Positions 45,551 to 55,319 of a stretch of 64,000 nucleotides of DNA are shown piece after piece. Below the pieces are notes generated by a model. That model searched no databases, was not told the DNA's origin, and saw nothing but the letters and a program-made list of their open reading frames with translations. Origin of the DNA: Bradyrhizobium acaciae (lineage in GTDB: Bacteria > Pseudomonadota > Alphaproteobacteria > Rhizobiales > Xanthobacteraceae); NCBI RefSeq assembly GCF_020889785.1, contig NZ_JACMYK010000005.1:100706-164705 (forward strand), in the 5' to 3' direction. How positions within the stretch are numbered: the stretch's first letter is position 1; the number at the start of each line of letters is the position of its first letter. The translations under genes were made by a program, and so were the position numbers.

Positions 45551-47069
45551 GGGGCGCCTCCGCTTTCCGGAGCCAACCGGATCGCCTGACCAGGAAGTTC
45601 GCGCAACGAAGCCATTCGCTGTCGTGGGGCGGCGTGTCTGGGCGCGGCTCCAGATCGAAGCCGGCCGCGACCTGCGGCGGAACCTCGCCCGTCAGTGCAT
45701 AGCGGCGGGCGCAATCGAACGCGAGGAAGTCGTCCACGGTGTCGATTTCCATGAAGCGAGCTTCCTTGGTCGCGAATGGCGGCACCTGGTCCTCAAGGAA
45801 TCGTCTGACATCCTCGGGCAGGGGCGCGATGCGAGCGATGTACTCGAGACGGAGCTTCTTCCTCAGCTCATACAACGGGTCCGAGGGCGGGCCGGCGAGC
45901 TCCCTCGCCTCGACCGGGCGGCGCGGCTGCCTGGCTGGCGCCTGATGGTGCTCCGACCAAGGCGACCGCAGCGGTTCGATGCTCCATTCGACGGTTGCCT
46001 TGTCGTGCCTGCCGTCTCGCAGCAGAGCGTCCAGCCGCCGTACCAGGTCGCCGGCCCGGCCGACGAGTCCTTGCCCGCCGCGCTCGGCGTACTTGATGGT
46101 GTTGCGGACCCGGGCTTCGAGCTGCCTGCGGAAGGCTTCGATCCGTTCGAACATCTCGCCGATCTGTTCGAAGATGTTTTCGATTGCGAGCAGATCGTCG
46201 GCCGCCGCCATTCGACCGTCCTCGACGTCGGCGGCCATGCTGGAAGCGGTGTACTCCTCGGCGAGGACTTGCATAGTGTCCGGTGTATAGGAGATCCGCC
46301 GTGCGAGATCGACGATGGCATCGCGGAAGCGGTACGGATGGTTGACGGTGAGGATGGACTCGAAATCCTTCAGCAGGAGCTGGTCGACGAACTCCTCGAA
46401 GAAGGCTTCCAGCCGGGTAGCCACCGTCTTCGATTCCATGACGGTCCGTCGGATCCGCTTCAGATCGGCCAGAGTGGCGCGTAGGCTCTTGGTAAACTGG
46501 TCGGCCTGGTTGCGTGCCTCGCGAACGGCGAGCGCGGCTTCGCGCTGCTTGCGGTCGGTGATCTCGGGTCTCAGCTTTTCGACGGCTTCGAGATTGAGGC
46601 GGATCTGCACGATCAAGCCGCCGAACCGCTGCGAGAGATCCTTATTGAGGCTCGCGAGCCGCTGGATCACGAGCAGCGGTCCCATAGCCATGTCGACCGT
46701 GACACGGAGCCCGTATTCCTCCTCCTCAAGCCAACCCCAGGCGAGCAGCCGCGCGTAGAGTTGCCGTGCCAGACCGAGCGCCTTGTCGCCCCTCTCGGAC
46801 GCGAGCGCGACGTCGGCCTTCCGGATACGGCGGCGACCTGCCGAGATCATTTCCGGCAGGGTGCCGAAGTCGTCGCCTTCGCTCCAGAGGGCCGGGTTGG
46901 CGCGCATGACGTCATAGATGGCGTGGACGACCTGCTGCGGAGTCGGGAACGACGGCGCGCCTGAAAAGAAGCGTTCAAGGAGGTCGAGCAGACAGGCCGC
47001 GTACAGGTGCTTGTGATCGCGCGAGAAGGCCAAAAAAGCCTCATCATGCAAATGACGGAACAAGGACAA
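45540..47069 (-). CDS. jetA: JetA, Wadjet kleisin-like subunit
   Basis: This 509-aa MukF/kleisin-type subunit is the first gene of the operon. Its start 'MSLFRHLHDEAFLAFSRDHKHLYAACLLDLLERFF' (in two parts, 1-36) is typical of JetA. A winged-helix N-terminus, a long helical middle and a C-terminal linker with Pro/Arg follow. The complete jetABCD order supports a functional anti-plasmid system, probably of the type with a COG4913-like JetC. Confidence 0.9.
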   Translation of the reverse strand: MSLFRHLHDEAFLAFSRDHKHLYAACLLDLLERFFSGAPSFPTPQQVVHAIYDVMRANPALWSEGDDFGTLPEMISAGRRRIRKADVALASERGDKALGLARQLYARLLAWGWLEEEEYGLRVTVDMAMGPLLVIQRLASLNKDLSQRFGGLIVQIRLNLEAVEKLRPEITDRKQREAALAVREARNQADQFTKSLRATLADLKRIRRTVMESKTVATRLEAFFEEFVDQLLLKDFESILTVNHPYRFRDAIVDLARRISYTPDTMQVLAEEYTASSMAADVEDGRMAAADDLLAIENIFEQIGEMFERIEAFRRQLEARVRNTIKYAERGGQGLVGRAGDLVRRLDALLRDGRHDKATVEWSIEPLRSPWSEHHQAPARQPRRPVEARELAGPPSDPLYELRKKLRLEYIARIAPLPEDVRRFLEDQVPPFATKEARFMEIDTVDDFLAFDCARRYALTGEVPPQVAAGFDLEPRPDTPPHDSEWLRCANFLVRRSGWLRKAEAPHAQ

Positions 47070-47315
47070 TCGCTACCACTCCTGAATCGGCGTCATCCAG
47101 AGAAGGGGCGAGCTGCCTGCCCCTAACCTCATGATCTACTGGGGAAATACTTCAGTCGAGATGCATCGCGAGGACTCGCAACCAGAAGGGTTTTGTTCGC
47201 TGTATGTTCCTGTATAGCTTGCTGAAGGGAAGCTGTCGAGCCTCAGGGCTCCGTGCCTGCGCTTTGAGGGAGGGATGGGTCTTCGGGGAAAAGCCGTTCA
47301 AAGAACTTTGGCAAG
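47070..47315. other. Upstream region of the Wadjet operon
   Basis: This should contain the leftward jetA promoter; no clear -35/-10 pair or operator can be named. Confidence 0.35.
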
Positions 47316-47650
47316 CTATGTTGTCCAATGAGACAAAAGCCCCGCTATTCGACCGAAGTAGACGCAGAGAACCGCCCGACGCAGCGGCGTGACGCTTCAT
47401 TGCGTCGAAGCAGCGCTCCGACAGGACGAGCCATTGGCGCTTCGGACAAAACCGTTCAACGCTGGCTACGGGGGTTTTGTGGAGGGGGCGTCGCAGGTTT
47501 GCGAGGGAGTGCCATTTTTGGCAGGCAGACAAAAGATCAGAAAGCCGAGCTTGCCACTTTCATTTGGGTAAATCCCTGGGCCTCTAACGCTCCGTCGACC
47601 TTCCAAAGGACTCCGCTCAGATGGAAAAGCGTGGGACCAATTCTTTAGGT
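47316..47650 (+). pseudogene. Transposase N-terminal fragment
   Basis: A frame of about 106 codons has the helix-turn-helix pattern 'IGASDKTVQRWLRGF', then 'GGGVAGLRGS' and 'GRQTKDQKAEL', as at the start of IS630-like transposases. No catalytic part follows, so this is a remnant marking the border between the Wadjet and Fic genes. Confidence 0.45.
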
Positions 47651-47745
47651 CTTTCAGGGGCTTACGGGCGTACAAAACCCCTAGAAGGCTGCGACTCAAT
47701 GGATTTTCAGCCCTTTTCGTACTATATTGGAAGGAAGGAGAATCC

Positions 47746-48000
47746 ATGTCGGCCCAACGTTCCGCGACCAAGCCCCATTACACCGCTGGCGTTATCCAGA
47801 GGCTGGCGACCGCCAATAACGTCTCGGTGGTCGTGACCTCGAACGATGTCTTTGCCCATCACGTGACGCGCCTCTCTGGCGATGATGTGAATTTCGATCC
47901 TATCGAGAATACTATCGTCGCGCTTCAGCGGGCCGGGCTTTTGGATCGTGTTCAGGCCGTGCGGCTTCAGGCGCGCTATCTTCGCGAAAGCCGTCCGTGA
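47746..48000 (+). CDS. Small protein paired with Fic (putative antitoxin)
   Basis: This 84-aa protein sits upstream of the Fic gene; its stop overlaps the fic GTG start as GTGA, typical of toxin-antitoxin modules. AAGGAAGGAG precedes the ATG at 47746. It is helical and basic at the C-terminus. The class I Fic antitoxin motif (Ser/Thr-x3-Glu-Gly/Asn) is not present: the closest is 'FDPIEN', with Phe in the Ser/Thr position. Antitoxin function is inferred from position. Confidence 0.65.
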   Translation: MSAQRSATKPHYTAGVIQRLATANNVSVVVTSNDVFAHHVTRLSGDDVNFDPIENTIVALQRAGLLDRVQAVRLQARYLRESRP

Positions 48001-48740
48001 CGTTTGATCCGTTCGGGGATTTTGCGTCGCGCGGCTATTTGCGCAATGTCGCAAAAGCCAAAGATCCCGAAATCGTTCAGCGCCTCCTGCACAATTCTTT
48101 CCTGACCGGCATCGACGCGGCTTTGGATCATCTCAAGGCGCGGCCTTCCCTGAGCTACGACGACGTTCTAAAAACGCATAGAACGCTCTTCGAGGCCGTA
48201 TTCCCTTGGGCTGGACAAGATCGGCACACAAACGCGTCCCACATCCACGTGAAAAAAGGCGCTATCTTCTTCGCTCATCCCGATGACATTCGCAAAGCGA
48301 TCGACTACGCGCTGGAAAAGGGACAGGACAAGACCTTCATGGCGGAAAAGCCCGGCGAAGTGATGGGCTATCTCGCTTATGGTCACCCGTTCCTCGACGG
48401 CAATGGTCGTTCCATCATGCTGATCCATGCAGAACTTGCTCGCCGTGCGGGCATTGGGATCGGCTGGGCCGCGACGGATAAGGATAAATACCTCGCCGCT
48501 TTGACGGAAGAACTCGAAGACCCGGGCAGAGGCAAGCTGGATGCGTATCTAAAGCCGTTCATCCGCAAGGGCTCGCAGACGAGCGACATAGCGGGGGCTA
48601 TCAAGGCCGCGCCGGGCTTGGATGGCAGTGAAGCCGACACCGTCGCGGGCGACACAACCGATCCAAAGGTCAAGGCGCAATATGAAGCGCAGGAAGACAA
48701 GCGCAAGGGCGGGCAAAATGCTGCGCTGAAAGACAAGTAA
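47997..48740 (+). CDS. fic: Fic-domain protein
   Basis: This 247-aa protein belongs to the Fic family, which transfers AMP or other phosphate groups to target proteins. The core motif is 'HPFLDGNGRSIM' (about 126-137): the catalytic His and GNGR are present, but the second Arg of the consensus (GNGRxxR) is Met. The flap region is near 'HTNASHIHVKKGAIFFAHP'. The C-terminal 45 residues are charged and disordered ('DKRKGGQNAALKDK'), recalling charged tails of some type IV secretion substrates. It is translated from a GTG overlapping the upstream gene. Confidence 0.9.
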   Translation: MTFDPFGDFASRGYLRNVAKAKDPEIVQRLLHNSFLTGIDAALDHLKARPSLSYDDVLKTHRTLFEAVFPWAGQDRHTNASHIHVKKGAIFFAHPDDIRKAIDYALEKGQDKTFMAEKPGEVMGYLAYGHPFLDGNGRSIMLIHAELARRAGIGIGWAATDKDKYLAALTEELEDPGRGKLDAYLKPFIRKGSQTSDIAGAIKAAPGLDGSEADTVAGDTTDPKVKAQYEAQEDKRKGGQNAALKDK

Positions 48741-48993
48741 ACCCAACCTCGGCTTGGGGGCGCGACGCGCGAGTGCGCGTACAGGCTCAACGCGCATCGC
48801 GCAGCAGGCTCATGAAACGGAAGGGCCGGATGGCAAAGTAGCCGAAGAGAAGTCCGACGCCGACCGTCGTTCGCCCGGCTCCACCGATCTTTGAGCCAAG
48901 AAGTTGCCCGTGGTTGGTAATGCTCAAGGCCAGCACCAAGGCGTTCGCTGAGCTTTATTAGGTGGCGAGGACCTATGCAAAGGAAACCGACCG
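48741..48993. other. Short intergenic region after fic
   Basis: No supported gene. Confidence 0.35.
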
Positions 48994-49275
48994 TTGGTGG
49001 TGCAGCCGGGCGAACTTCAATTTCATTTCGCAGACGAGGAAATCGCGAGCCGCTTCGTGCGGTTTTGTCGCGAAGAGAAGTTCGAGCTGACCTACCGCGA
49101 TAAGAGGCAACTGGGGGAGCTAGGAAAACTGGACACGACGGAAACGAGTAAAATGCGGTTGCGCGATCACTCCTGGATGGTGAAGAAGTTTCCAGAAGCA
49201 CGCACATATCCAATGCGGATCGAACTCGCTGGAAATTACCTCAGATGTCGAAATCCGTCGGCCAGTCCCTTCTAA
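48994..49275 (+). CDS. Hypothetical small protein
   Basis: This 93-aa frame has a TTG start and no clear ribosome site. It is charged and soluble ('GELQFHFADEEIASRFVRFCREEKFELTYRDKRQLGEL' in parts). The composition is protein-like but I recognise no family; it may be a fragment. Confidence 0.28.
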   Translation: MVVQPGELQFHFADEEIASRFVRFCREEKFELTYRDKRQLGELGKLDTTETSKMRLRDHSWMVKKFPEARTYPMRIELAGNYLRCRNPSASPF

Positions 49276-49551
49276 ATCACGGCTTAACTTTACCTGACGC
49301 TTTCTCGGGACGAGAGCCTTGAGGTACTTTGCGTCGTCGATCGCGTCGTGTGAAGCGCTGTGGGCGCCCGACAGTCTGATGAGCCTGGTAACCATCGACG
49401 AGGTCTTGAGTGCTCTCAGGGTACTCCGCGCTGTCGGCTCTCGACGGTCGCGCGATCGACGTGCGGCAAAGGCAGCATCCCACGTTCTCGTCAGGCGGCA
49501 TGAGGCGTCCCGCGATCGGCAGGAAGGTACACGTGATCATATTGTCCAGCG

Positions 49552-50886
49552 CTATGGCGGGCTTTGCTTGTTTACAGCGTTATTATTCTTGAGCGGTGCA
49601 GTCTCCGGCATCATGAGCATGGCACAGAGCGCGGCCGTGCTAGCGATAAGCATGTACCAGGCGGGCGCCAGCGCGCTGCCGGTAAGATAGATCAGCCAGG
49701 TGACGACTGGTTGAGCTGTGCCTCCGAAGATCGCTATGGCAAAGGCGTAGATCGTAGCGAAGGCGCCACCACGAATGTTCTTGGGCAAACCTTCGGCCAT
49801 GCTCACATAGAAGGCGCTATACGGAATCGTTCCGATGAGGGTGAGCGCGCCGAGGCCCCCGAGAAGTGCGAGGGCACTGCGGCTCTCTGAGATCCAGAAG
49901 AATACGGGATAGGTCATCAACAATGCAGCGATCTGCGGCCAAATCATGATGTGCCGGCGGCCTGCGCGGTCTGCGAGGCAGCCGCCCAGCAGTGCGGCAA
50001 CAATTCCTATCGTATTGCTGACGAGCGTAGTGCCAAAGGCGAGAGGCGCGGAAACGTGCAGGGTGCTCAGGGCATAGGTGGTCATGTATCCCGTAACATA
50101 GGTAATGATCGTGCAACTGGCCAAGATGACAAATCCCAAGCTCATGATGCGGCGCGCAACAGGCGATTTCCCTACAGTTTGGATGACCAGAGCAGGCAGC
50201 TCAGGGCGGTGCAACGTTTCGGGCAAGGAGTTCCGCAGCCAAAATCCGAACGGCAGCGTGGCCGCGCCGAGCAAGAGCGCGATCCGCCATCCGTACGCAT
50301 TGAGTGCCTCGCTTGTCATGGTCAGGGAGATTATTTCTCCAACAAGCGCCCCGGCCGTTGCAGCGATCTGTTGGCTGGCAGGCTGAAACGAGACAGCAAG
50401 ACCGCGCCCCTCGGCCGGCGCCGCTTCCAGCAAATAGGCAGTTGTCGGACCAACCTCACCACCGAGCGCGAAGCCTTGCACTAAACGGCCGACAATGACC
50501 AGGAGCGGAGCAGCAGCTCCTATTGTCCCGTATGAGGGAGTAAGCGCTAACACAAGGATCGCGGCGCTCATCAGGGCAAAGCTGACGGTCATCGCGGGCC
50601 GGCGGCCGGCCCGATCCGAGTACGAGCCGAGCACGATGGCCCCGATCGGCCGGGTCACAAAACCCGCGCCGAAGGTTGCGAGCGACAGCATGAGGCTGGC
50701 GAACGGGTCGCTTGCCGGGAAAAACGCTTGTCCGATCTGGATCGCGAAAAAGCTATAGGTCCCGAAGTCGTAGAATTCGAGAATATTCCCGATCGTTGCA
50801 CCTAACACGGCGCGGCGGGTCAAGCGTTCGTCTGCGGCATTGAGGACTGGGTCCGGCTTCTCCTGAGTAAATTGCTTGACCATCAT
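49552..50886 (-). CDS. MFS transporter, metabolite:H+ symporter type
   Basis: This 444-aa protein has 12 predicted transmembrane helices. The MHS-subfamily hallmark 'GNILEFYDFGTYSFFA' (about 33-48), 'GAIVLGSYSDRAGRRPAM' between helices 2 and 3, and 'RLVQGFALGGEVG' in helix 4 are all present. Such proteins import organic acids (citrate, shikimate, alpha-ketoglutarate, proline betaine). The specific substrate cannot be told. It stands alone with no regulator adjacent. Confidence 0.9.
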   Translation of the reverse strand: MMVKQFTQEKPDPVLNAADERLTRRAVLGATIGNILEFYDFGTYSFFAIQIGQAFFPASDPFASLMLSLATFGAGFVTRPIGAIVLGSYSDRAGRRPAMTVSFALMSAAILVLALTPSYGTIGAAAPLLVIVGRLVQGFALGGEVGPTTAYLLEAAPAEGRGLAVSFQPASQQIAATAGALVGEIISLTMTSEALNAYGWRIALLLGAATLPFGFWLRNSLPETLHRPELPALVIQTVGKSPVARRIMSLGFVILASCTIITYVTGYMTTYALSTLHVSAPLAFGTTLVSNTIGIVAALLGGCLADRAGRRHIMIWPQIAALLMTYPVFFWISESRSALALLGGLGALTLIGTIPYSAFYVSMAEGLPKNIRGGAFATIYAFAIAIFGGTAQPVVTWLIYLTGSALAPAWYMLIASTAALCAMLMMPETAPLKNNNAVNKQSPP

Positions 50887-51722
50887 CGATCCGTCTGAGG
50901 CCCGATCGCCGTCCCGAGCATTTTAAGCAGCCGGGTCGCGCGCGTTGCATTCGACCTGCTCTACGCGTCGTCTAGCATGAAGTGACGGGCCTCGCGTCCC
51001 GAGTGTTTTATGCCTGACGCATGCCAGGACGAAGCTCACGACGACGAGTGCAATAAGAATGCCCGCCTGTTGCGGCGCCATTCAAACGCTGAACTGATCG
51101 GCAACAGCAAAGATGAACAAAGGAATGCGCTGCAACTGCCAGGGGGCATCGTTTTGCTCGTGTGCCTGGCGAGTGTGCGACAACATTGGTGGGTGTTCCA
51201 ACACGAAGCGCCTGCTTTCGCGCAGACGGGCAGTCGCGCGTGGATGCTGCGTTCAGCTGGTTGCGCGCGGGTGGACGCATCAGGCTATTTGGCCCGTCTT
51301 TTGCTCCGCTCGTTGTTAGTTGCGCGCAAGCCGCCTGCTTTGTCGGGATTGGTCCGCTGCACAAAGGGGGGGGCTTTGCGCGATCAAATGACAATAGGAG
51401 CGCATATTGGCGGTACCATGAGAACGATCGACATCGCCTGGCGCCGAGGCTTCGGGCGATCATTTCGATCAGGCGCAAACCGCTCGGCCGATCGCAATGG
51501 CAAGCGTGAAGTGCCCCAGTTTGAGCTTGAGGAAGTTGAAATCAAAGCCACCAGCAATGAGGGACATGCTTGTGAGTTGACTTGACTTCATCGGGCTACG
51601 AAGGCGCAAGGCCGATGTCCGATCAATGACGGCTGCGCTTCGCTGGCGCATCTGCGTGCACGCGCGCTCCAAGTTGGACGGCGAAGCACGCCGGCAATCA
51701 AGACCTCGAACAGAATCTTTAA
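50887..51722. other. 0.8 kb between the MFS gene and the autotransporter
   Basis: Frames of up to 190 codons overlap on both strands, with no recognisable product or ribosome site; likely decayed or non-coding. Confidence 0.4.
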
Positions 51723-54700
51723 ATGAAGACGAAGACAATTACGACCATCGTGCTTGCGGCTAGTGCCTTGCTGGATTCTCCCAGTAGAGCGGTTGAAACT
51801 TACGATGTTAGGGATTCGAACGGCGTGTCCTTTATCCGAGCACGGATATTCGGTCCCGGAGATGGCCCTTTCTGTTGTGGCGGAGGTAGCGAGCCGGCGT
51901 ATTCAGCTCGGGATCTAGCGCAATGGGAAACGGACCATTCGCTCGCAGCGATCCGCTATTGGGCCGAAATCATAAGGGTCAAACCCGGGCAGTCGCCGGC
52001 CGTCGTCAACATCGGCGGAATTCAGGGCAACACGGCATGGGCCTCAGTCCAGACGTCGCCTGACGGCGAGAACAAGGTGCAGGCGGCAGTCACCGGTCAG
52101 AATCCGGGCGAGTTGAACCATGGCGCACATGGTATGATCGCGATCGGCGAAATGGGATTTTCATCCGAAGCATACATTCCTTCGCAATTGCCAATGACGC
52201 CGAAGATCGGCCTGGCACCTGTTATGATTCATGAGTTCGCTCATCAGCTGGGAATGGCCGGTACCATTGGCGGCTATGATGGTTGGCCCACCGAGCCGAT
52301 ATCACCGTACTTCCCGAAAGCGATAAATGCCTGGACTAACCATTTGTATGACGACAACGGCAAACAAGCCAGGCCGGGGCAGGTGATCTATTGCTCGTTG
52401 TGCGTGAACCCGCCAGCTAAGGACGTTTTCGACCTGCGCCGCGATCGGGGCTATTTCGCCGGGACGCAAGTGAGCGAAGTGCTGGCCGGTGCCATGCCAG
52501 GTATTCCGGTTCGAGTGATGACTGAGGACGGCCGGCTGGATGTCCCCTTTGTCTCGCATAGCGAGCTTAAGAATAGCCTGTTGAGCCACCAGCAATACCG
52601 GAACTACACCGCCCCGATGGAGGCGGAGATCGCCGCCTTCCAAGACATCGGCCAAAGCATTGATCGGCGTGATCTATTTGGTTACTCCATCTATGGCACC
52701 GGTCGCGATCTGATAAACGACAATCCGTTCTTCGCTCGGAATGCTGAGGGTACCGCCTATCTGCCAAATACGTACAATACGGCTACTCTCGGACTGGGAC
52801 TGCACGTCTATGGCAGCGGCAACACTGTGGTCCAGCGCGCCGACCTGCTTTCGAAAGGAGCAGGGGGCGCCGGCATCCGCGTCGACGGCGAAAACAATCA
52901 CATCACGGTCCCGTCCGGAACCCGCGTGTACGCCGACGGCGCGTATGGGCGCGGTGTCATGTTCGCCTATGGTAAGGATCACACACTGACTCAGCGTGGC
53001 GATGTGCAGGCTCTCGGTGAGCATGGCATCGCGGCAAGTTTCGACTTTGGCAACAATGCGATGGGCAATTACTATGAATATCGTGGCTCGTATATCCGAA
53101 CGATTGGCGATAACCAAGCCCCGATGCTGAGCGAAATCGCAGGTCCGCTCGTCAGCAAGTTCGATCTGACCGGGCGACTGGCTGGCAGTCATGCAGCGAT
53201 GTACATGTCGAAAAACGGTTACGTCGGCGAGATCAATGTGATGCGTGGCTCTGCATTGTCGGGGGACATCTTGTCTGACTACAACCAGCTTGACGAGAAC
53301 GGTGCTCCGCGTCTGACCAAATTAACGTTCGGGTTGAAGCCTGATGCGAACGGTCACTCAACGCAGGAGCCAGACGCAAATTTTGCAACCCGCTACGACG
53401 GTAATATCGTCGGACGTAACAATCTTTCGCTGCAGTTCGCCGGTGGCGCCACGACATTGGCTGGCAATCACGCGGTGTACGATGCAAGTGTCGCGCAAGG
53501 TGCAACCCTGTCCGGTAACGGCAGTTATCTGCTCAATGCCAGTGGTCGCTTCACCAATAGCGGTGTTGTCGCGCCCCTCATCAACGGTCTGGGCAACAGC
53601 ATCAAGGTGTATGGCGACTATCTGCAAACCTCGACCGGTCGCTTGCAGGTCGCCGTAAACGATGCTGGCGCGTTCAGCCATCTCGTGGTGAACGGCAATG
53701 CGACGCTCGATGGTACGCTCACGATCACCCCGCAGCGCGGCTGGTATGGCAGCGGCTTTAGCGTCTCCTCAAATCAATGGCTGAACGCAACAAATCTTAC
53801 AGGCTCGTTCGCGAACGTGACGACAGCCCTGCAATCGCCAACGTTGGTGGCGAGTGCAGCGGCTCAAGGCGACAACACCTACGCCTTGACGCTCTCCCGC
53901 CCATCCGATGCCTATTCGCGTTATGGAGCCGATGCCAACAGCCGCCAGGTGGGCGCGGCGCTCGATCGAGTAGCTGGCAGCGCGGCTGTAGGGCTGCACC
54001 CGCTTCTCGCGGCGCTCGACTTTTCCGCGCCGGACGGCACGGCGGTGACATCTGGGCTGCGTCAACTTTCTCCGTCGATCTATGCGTCGGAGCAGGGCAG
54101 ACGTGTCAATGACAGCTACTATGCGCGTTCGGCAGTCTACAACCGTCTCGAACAGGCGTTTGGCGGCGCGCCAACCGCGGCGATGGCGGTGATGGGTTAT
54201 GGTCCTGAGCCGAGGCGAGACGGCAGTTCTGCCTCTGCCACCGGCCTGGTCGGCCCGGCTTCTTCTGACCTGTCCTCTTATGACCTGCGGGGGTATGCAG
54301 CGTGGGCTTCTGCCTTTGGCGGATGGACGACCCAATCGGGCGATAGCAATGGTGCAAGCACCAGATCCTCCATCAGCGGCCTCATGACCGGGGTCGACAC
54401 GCCGGTATTTGACGACTGGCGCGTCGGTGTCCTTGCGGGCTATAGCCGTTCCACTTTCGAGGTTGGCGCGGCCTCGTCGTCAGGCCGCAGCGACAATTAC
54501 ACGTTCGGGACCTATGCCGGCACCGAGTGGACCGTGCCAGAAGGGGCCATCGCCTTCCGTTCAGGCCTTGCCTATACATGGCACGATCTTGAGATGAGCC
54601 GCAACGTGAGGTTCCCAGGGTTCAACGACAACTTGATCTCGGATTACGATGCAGGCACGTTCCAGATTTTTGGAGAACTCGGCTATAAAGTCCATCTCGG

Positions 54701-55133
54701 TAAGTATTCGGTGATCGAGCCCTATGCTAGTCTCGCCCATGTTCGCGCGGCGACGGACAGCTTTAGCGAGAGGGGATTGAACGGAGCGGCGCTTAATGTG
54801 CGCGCTGGCACGATGGATACGACGCTCTCCACGCTCGGCGTCTACGCGACCACCCGTTTTCAACTTGGCCAGATCGCCACGACTGCGCGAGCCGATATTG
54901 GCTGGCGTCATGCCGTAGGCGACCTCATTCCGCTGTCGACAGCCAGCTTTGCTGCTGGATCCAGCCCTTTTGCAGCTTCAGGCCTATCCATCGGCAAGGA
55001 CGTGGCACTCGTCGAATCCGGTTTGGACTTCCAGCTTTCGAACAACAGCACCCTTGGCATCGCCTATCAGGGCCGGTTCGGTTCAGGCATCACCCAGAAC
55101 GGACTGAATGCCACCTTCAATGTGAAGTTCTGA
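51723..55133 (+). CDS. Autotransporter with zinc-metalloprotease motif
   Basis: This 1136-aa type V secreted protein has a signal peptide (1 to about 23). The passenger carries 'VMIHEFAHQLGMAG' (about 166-179), the HExxH zinc site followed by Gly in metzincin-like spacing. A later beta-rich region (about 340-680, repeats such as 'HVYGSGNTVVQRADLLSKG', 'LTGRLAGSH', 'ASVAQGATLSGNGSYLL') resembles a beta-helix stalk. The C-terminal about 280 residues form the beta-barrel, ending in the terminal Phe needed for assembly ('NATFNVKF'). Cysteines near 50 and 227 are uncommon for passengers. Target unknown; secretion to the cell surface or medium is expected. Confidence 0.88.
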   Translation: MKTKTITTIVLAASALLDSPSRAVETYDVRDSNGVSFIRARIFGPGDGPFCCGGGSEPAYSARDLAQWETDHSLAAIRYWAEIIRVKPGQSPAVVNIGGIQGNTAWASVQTSPDGENKVQAAVTGQNPGELNHGAHGMIAIGEMGFSSEAYIPSQLPMTPKIGLAPVMIHEFAHQLGMAGTIGGYDGWPTEPISPYFPKAINAWTNHLYDDNGKQARPGQVIYCSLCVNPPAKDVFDLRRDRGYFAGTQVSEVLAGAMPGIPVRVMTEDGRLDVPFVSHSELKNSLLSHQQYRNYTAPMEAEIAAFQDIGQSIDRRDLFGYSIYGTGRDLINDNPFFARNAEGTAYLPNTYNTATLGLGLHVYGSGNTVVQRADLLSKGAGGAGIRVDGENNHITVPSGTRVYADGAYGRGVMFAYGKDHTLTQRGDVQALGEHGIAASFDFGNNAMGNYYEYRGSYIRTIGDNQAPMLSEIAGPLVSKFDLTGRLAGSHAAMYMSKNGYVGEINVMRGSALSGDILSDYNQLDENGAPRLTKLTFGLKPDANGHSTQEPDANFATRYDGNIVGRNNLSLQFAGGATTLAGNHAVYDASVAQGATLSGNGSYLLNASGRFTNSGVVAPLINGLGNSIKVYGDYLQTSTGRLQVAVNDAGAFSHLVVNGNATLDGTLTITPQRGWYGSGFSVSSNQWLNATNLTGSFANVTTALQSPTLVASAAAQGDNTYALTLSRPSDAYSRYGADANSRQVGAALDRVAGSAAVGLHPLLAALDFSAPDGTAVTSGLRQLSPSIYASEQGRRVNDSYYARSAVYNRLEQAFGGAPTAAMAVMGYGPEPRRDGSSASATGLVGPASSDLSSYDLRGYAAWASAFGGWTTQSGDSNGASTRSSISGLMTGVDTPVFDDWRVGVLAGYSRSTFEVGAASSSGRSDNYTFGTYAGTEWTVPEGAIAFRSGLAYTWHDLEMSRNVRFPGFNDNLISDYDAGTFQIFGELGYKVHLGKYSVIEPYASLAHVRAATDSFSERGLNGAALNVRAGTMDTTLSTLGVYATTRFQLGQIATTARADIGWRHAVGDLIPLSTASFAAGSSPFAASGLSIGKDVALVESGLDFQLSNNSTLGIAYQGRFGSGITQNGLNATFNVKF

Positions 55134-55319
55134 TGCAATGCATTTCGCCCGCGTGCTACACAGCAATGAGATCTCGCTATTTCAATCCAGGTTTCCTCGA
55201 CGAGAGGCTGGCGCTTACGATCGAGGCTAGAGCGGTTCACGAATTTACTGAATCTGGAGGGATTCCGGTTCCGCGGCGAATATGATTCAAGATGCTGGCT
55301 GGATCGGAGGCCAGCATCG

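Noticed and set aside
49120..49395. Leftward frame with an exonuclease-like 'GAHSASHDAIDDAKYL'
   Set aside because: Resembles the last motif of DEDD exonucleases but no other motif is present and the frame is short; not supportable.
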